Shown here one piece after another: positions 63,365 through 64,000 of a stretch of 64,000 nt of DNA. Both the position numbers and the translations under genes were made by a program. The notes under the pieces were generated by a model. It did no database searches and had not been told where the DNA came from. It worked only from the letters and a program-made list of their open reading frames with translations. The stretch lies in assembly GCA_015075635.1 (NCBI GenBank), contig JABTUA010000003.1, positions 1,488,001 through 1,552,000 of the forward strand. The letters run 5' to 3'. Every line of letters starts with the position of its first letter. The stretch's first letter is position 1. Origin of the DNA: Polyangiaceae bacterium (GTDB lineage: Bacteria > Myxococcota_A > Polyangia > Polyangiales > Polyangiaceae).

Positions 63365-64000
63365 TCACTTTCGGATCAGGCGGGCCAGCACCTCGCCGAG
63401 CTCGTCCACGTCCACGTTCACGATCTCGTCCAGCGGGATCTCCTCGATGCCCAGGAGCAAGAGCTCCGGCTCCGACGAGCGGTGCTCGGGTGAGATGTCG
63501 ATGCTCGAGCGATCGTAGACCGGCACCGCGGCCCGACGCGGGCCGTGGCAGTCGATGACCACGACGGAGACGTTGTCCGGCGCGCCCTCGGCCTTGGCCA
63601 GGTCGATCAGCGCCACCACGGTCTCCGCCGGGGGATCGCGGCGGGCGAGCGTTTCGGCGATGGTCTCCGGCGTCACCTCGCCGGTGAGGCCGTCGCTGCA
63701 CAGGAGGAAGCGATCCCCGTCCACCACCTGGTGTGACGTCATCGGGATCCGCAGCTTGTCTTCCATGCCCAGCGCTCGGGTCACCGCGTGCTGCGGCAGG
63801 CTAGACAAGACGTCGTCGTCCAGATCCGGACGCTGCTCGATGACGTCGTTGATCATCGAGTGGTCCACCGTGAGCTGCTCCAGGTTGCCGGCGCGAAGGC
63901 GATAGCAGCGGCTGTCGCCGGCGTGCGCCACGTGTACCAGCGACGAGCGGTGCGAGAACAACAGCGCGACGGCGGTGGTGCCCATGCCGCGCTTGCTCCG
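63365..64000 (-). CDS. PP2C-type protein phosphatase (N-terminus beyond the window)
   Basis: The open frame runs from the window edge to the stop at 63365. It contains GMGTTAVALLF, HAGDSRCYRLRAGNLEQLT, DRFLLCSDGLTGEV and GAPDNVSVVVID, the metal-dependent PPM motifs with the key Asp residues. At least 212 residues are seen and about 30 to 50 are missing. A tail of about 60 residues after the catalytic domain has an acidic Ile/Glu stretch. It likely reverses Ser/Thr kinases of this genome, such as the two in this window. Confidence 0.9.
   Translation of the reverse strand, partial: RSKRGMGTTAVALLFSHRSSLVHVAHAGDSRCYRLRAGNLEQLTVDHSMINDVIEQRPDLDDDVLSSLPQHAVTRALGMEDKLRIPMTSHQVVDGDRFLLCSDGLTGEVTPETIAETLARRDPPAETVVALIDLAKAEGAPDNVSVVVIDCHGPRRAAVPVYDRSSIDISPEHRSSEPELLLLGIEEIPLDEIVNVDVDELGEVLARLIRK

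Overview
The window is about 70% GC with very tight gene packing, many ATGA/GTGA stop-start overlaps and long antisense shadow ORFs. It carries eukaryote-like Ser/Thr kinases with C-terminal membrane anchors, a PP2C phosphatase, a sigma54 enhancer-binding protein, many Cys/Gly/Pro-rich lipoproteins, an ElbD-like ether-lipid megaenzyme and a PilT ATPase. Together these point to a myxobacterium (Myxococcota, probably the Polyangiales/Sorangium side). This is inferred from gene content only. No rRNA, tRNA, CRISPR array, insertion sequence or prophage was found.

Layout. (1) 1-3605, minus strand: a coupled cassette with a DUF692/MNIO iron oxygenase, a small nucleotidyltransferase, a TIGR04222-type membrane protein ending in a regular Ser/Gly-Cys tail, and an unrecognised fourth gene cut by the window edge. 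It looks like a peptide-modification system whose substrate is the tail of a membrane protein. (2) 3.7-14.4 kb: a sensor kinase, a sigma54 activator and a lone receiver, followed by ion/stress genes (NhaA, a Ca2+-type P-ATPase, a tandem universal stress protein, a 46-residue membrane protein, a Na/phosphate cotransporter). Four GG-N10-GC sigma54 promoter matches lie in front of genes of this block, so it reads as one regulon. (3) 14.5-18.7 kb: a Ser/Thr kinase, a Gly-rich lipoprotein and an outer-membrane protein. (4) 18.8-24.6 kb: a 1566-residue reductase/AMP-ligase/carrier/acyltransferase/SCP2 protein resembling ElbD of ether-lipid synthesis, coupled to an SDR enzyme. (5) 24.6-29.1 kb: a family-Y polymerase behind a LexA-type box, a stand-alone NFACT-R domain, an S1-repeat protein and a SprT-DUF2786 protein. 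(6) 29.2-32.9 kb: a second Ser/Thr kinase coupled to a Mur ligase without domain 1 and a Pro-rich lipoprotein, closed by a strong terminator.

(7) 32.9-37.6 kb: an ArsR-methyltransferase regulator (SahR type) coupled to B12-dependent methionine synthase. (8) 37.6-42.8 kb: a YHS lipoprotein, a frameshifted secreted protein, an acyl desaturase, and a penicillin-acylase lipoprotein controlled by a TetR regulator with a nested palindromic operator. (9) 42.8-50.2 kb: a minus-strand run of an ECF sigma factor fused to its own zinc anti-sigma domain, a membrane protein, two hydrolases, a GH31 glycosidase and a PilT-like ATPase. (10) 50.3-53.6 kb: the NAD operon nadE / NrtR-type Nudix / HD hydrolase. 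(11) 53.6-64 kb: small lipoprotein and micro-ORFs, a Cys-repeat plus B-lectin lipoprotein, an L,D-transpeptidase lipoprotein, a MutH homologue (unexpected here), a CBS protein, an extensin-like peptidase, a metalloprotease/radical-SAM pair, and a PP2C-truD-terB run leaving the window.

The best candidates for something undescribed are the MNIO/TIGR04222/nucleotidyltransferase cassette, the sigma54 ion-stress regulon with its small membrane protein, the MutH in an unexpected lineage, and the kinase/short Mur ligase pair.
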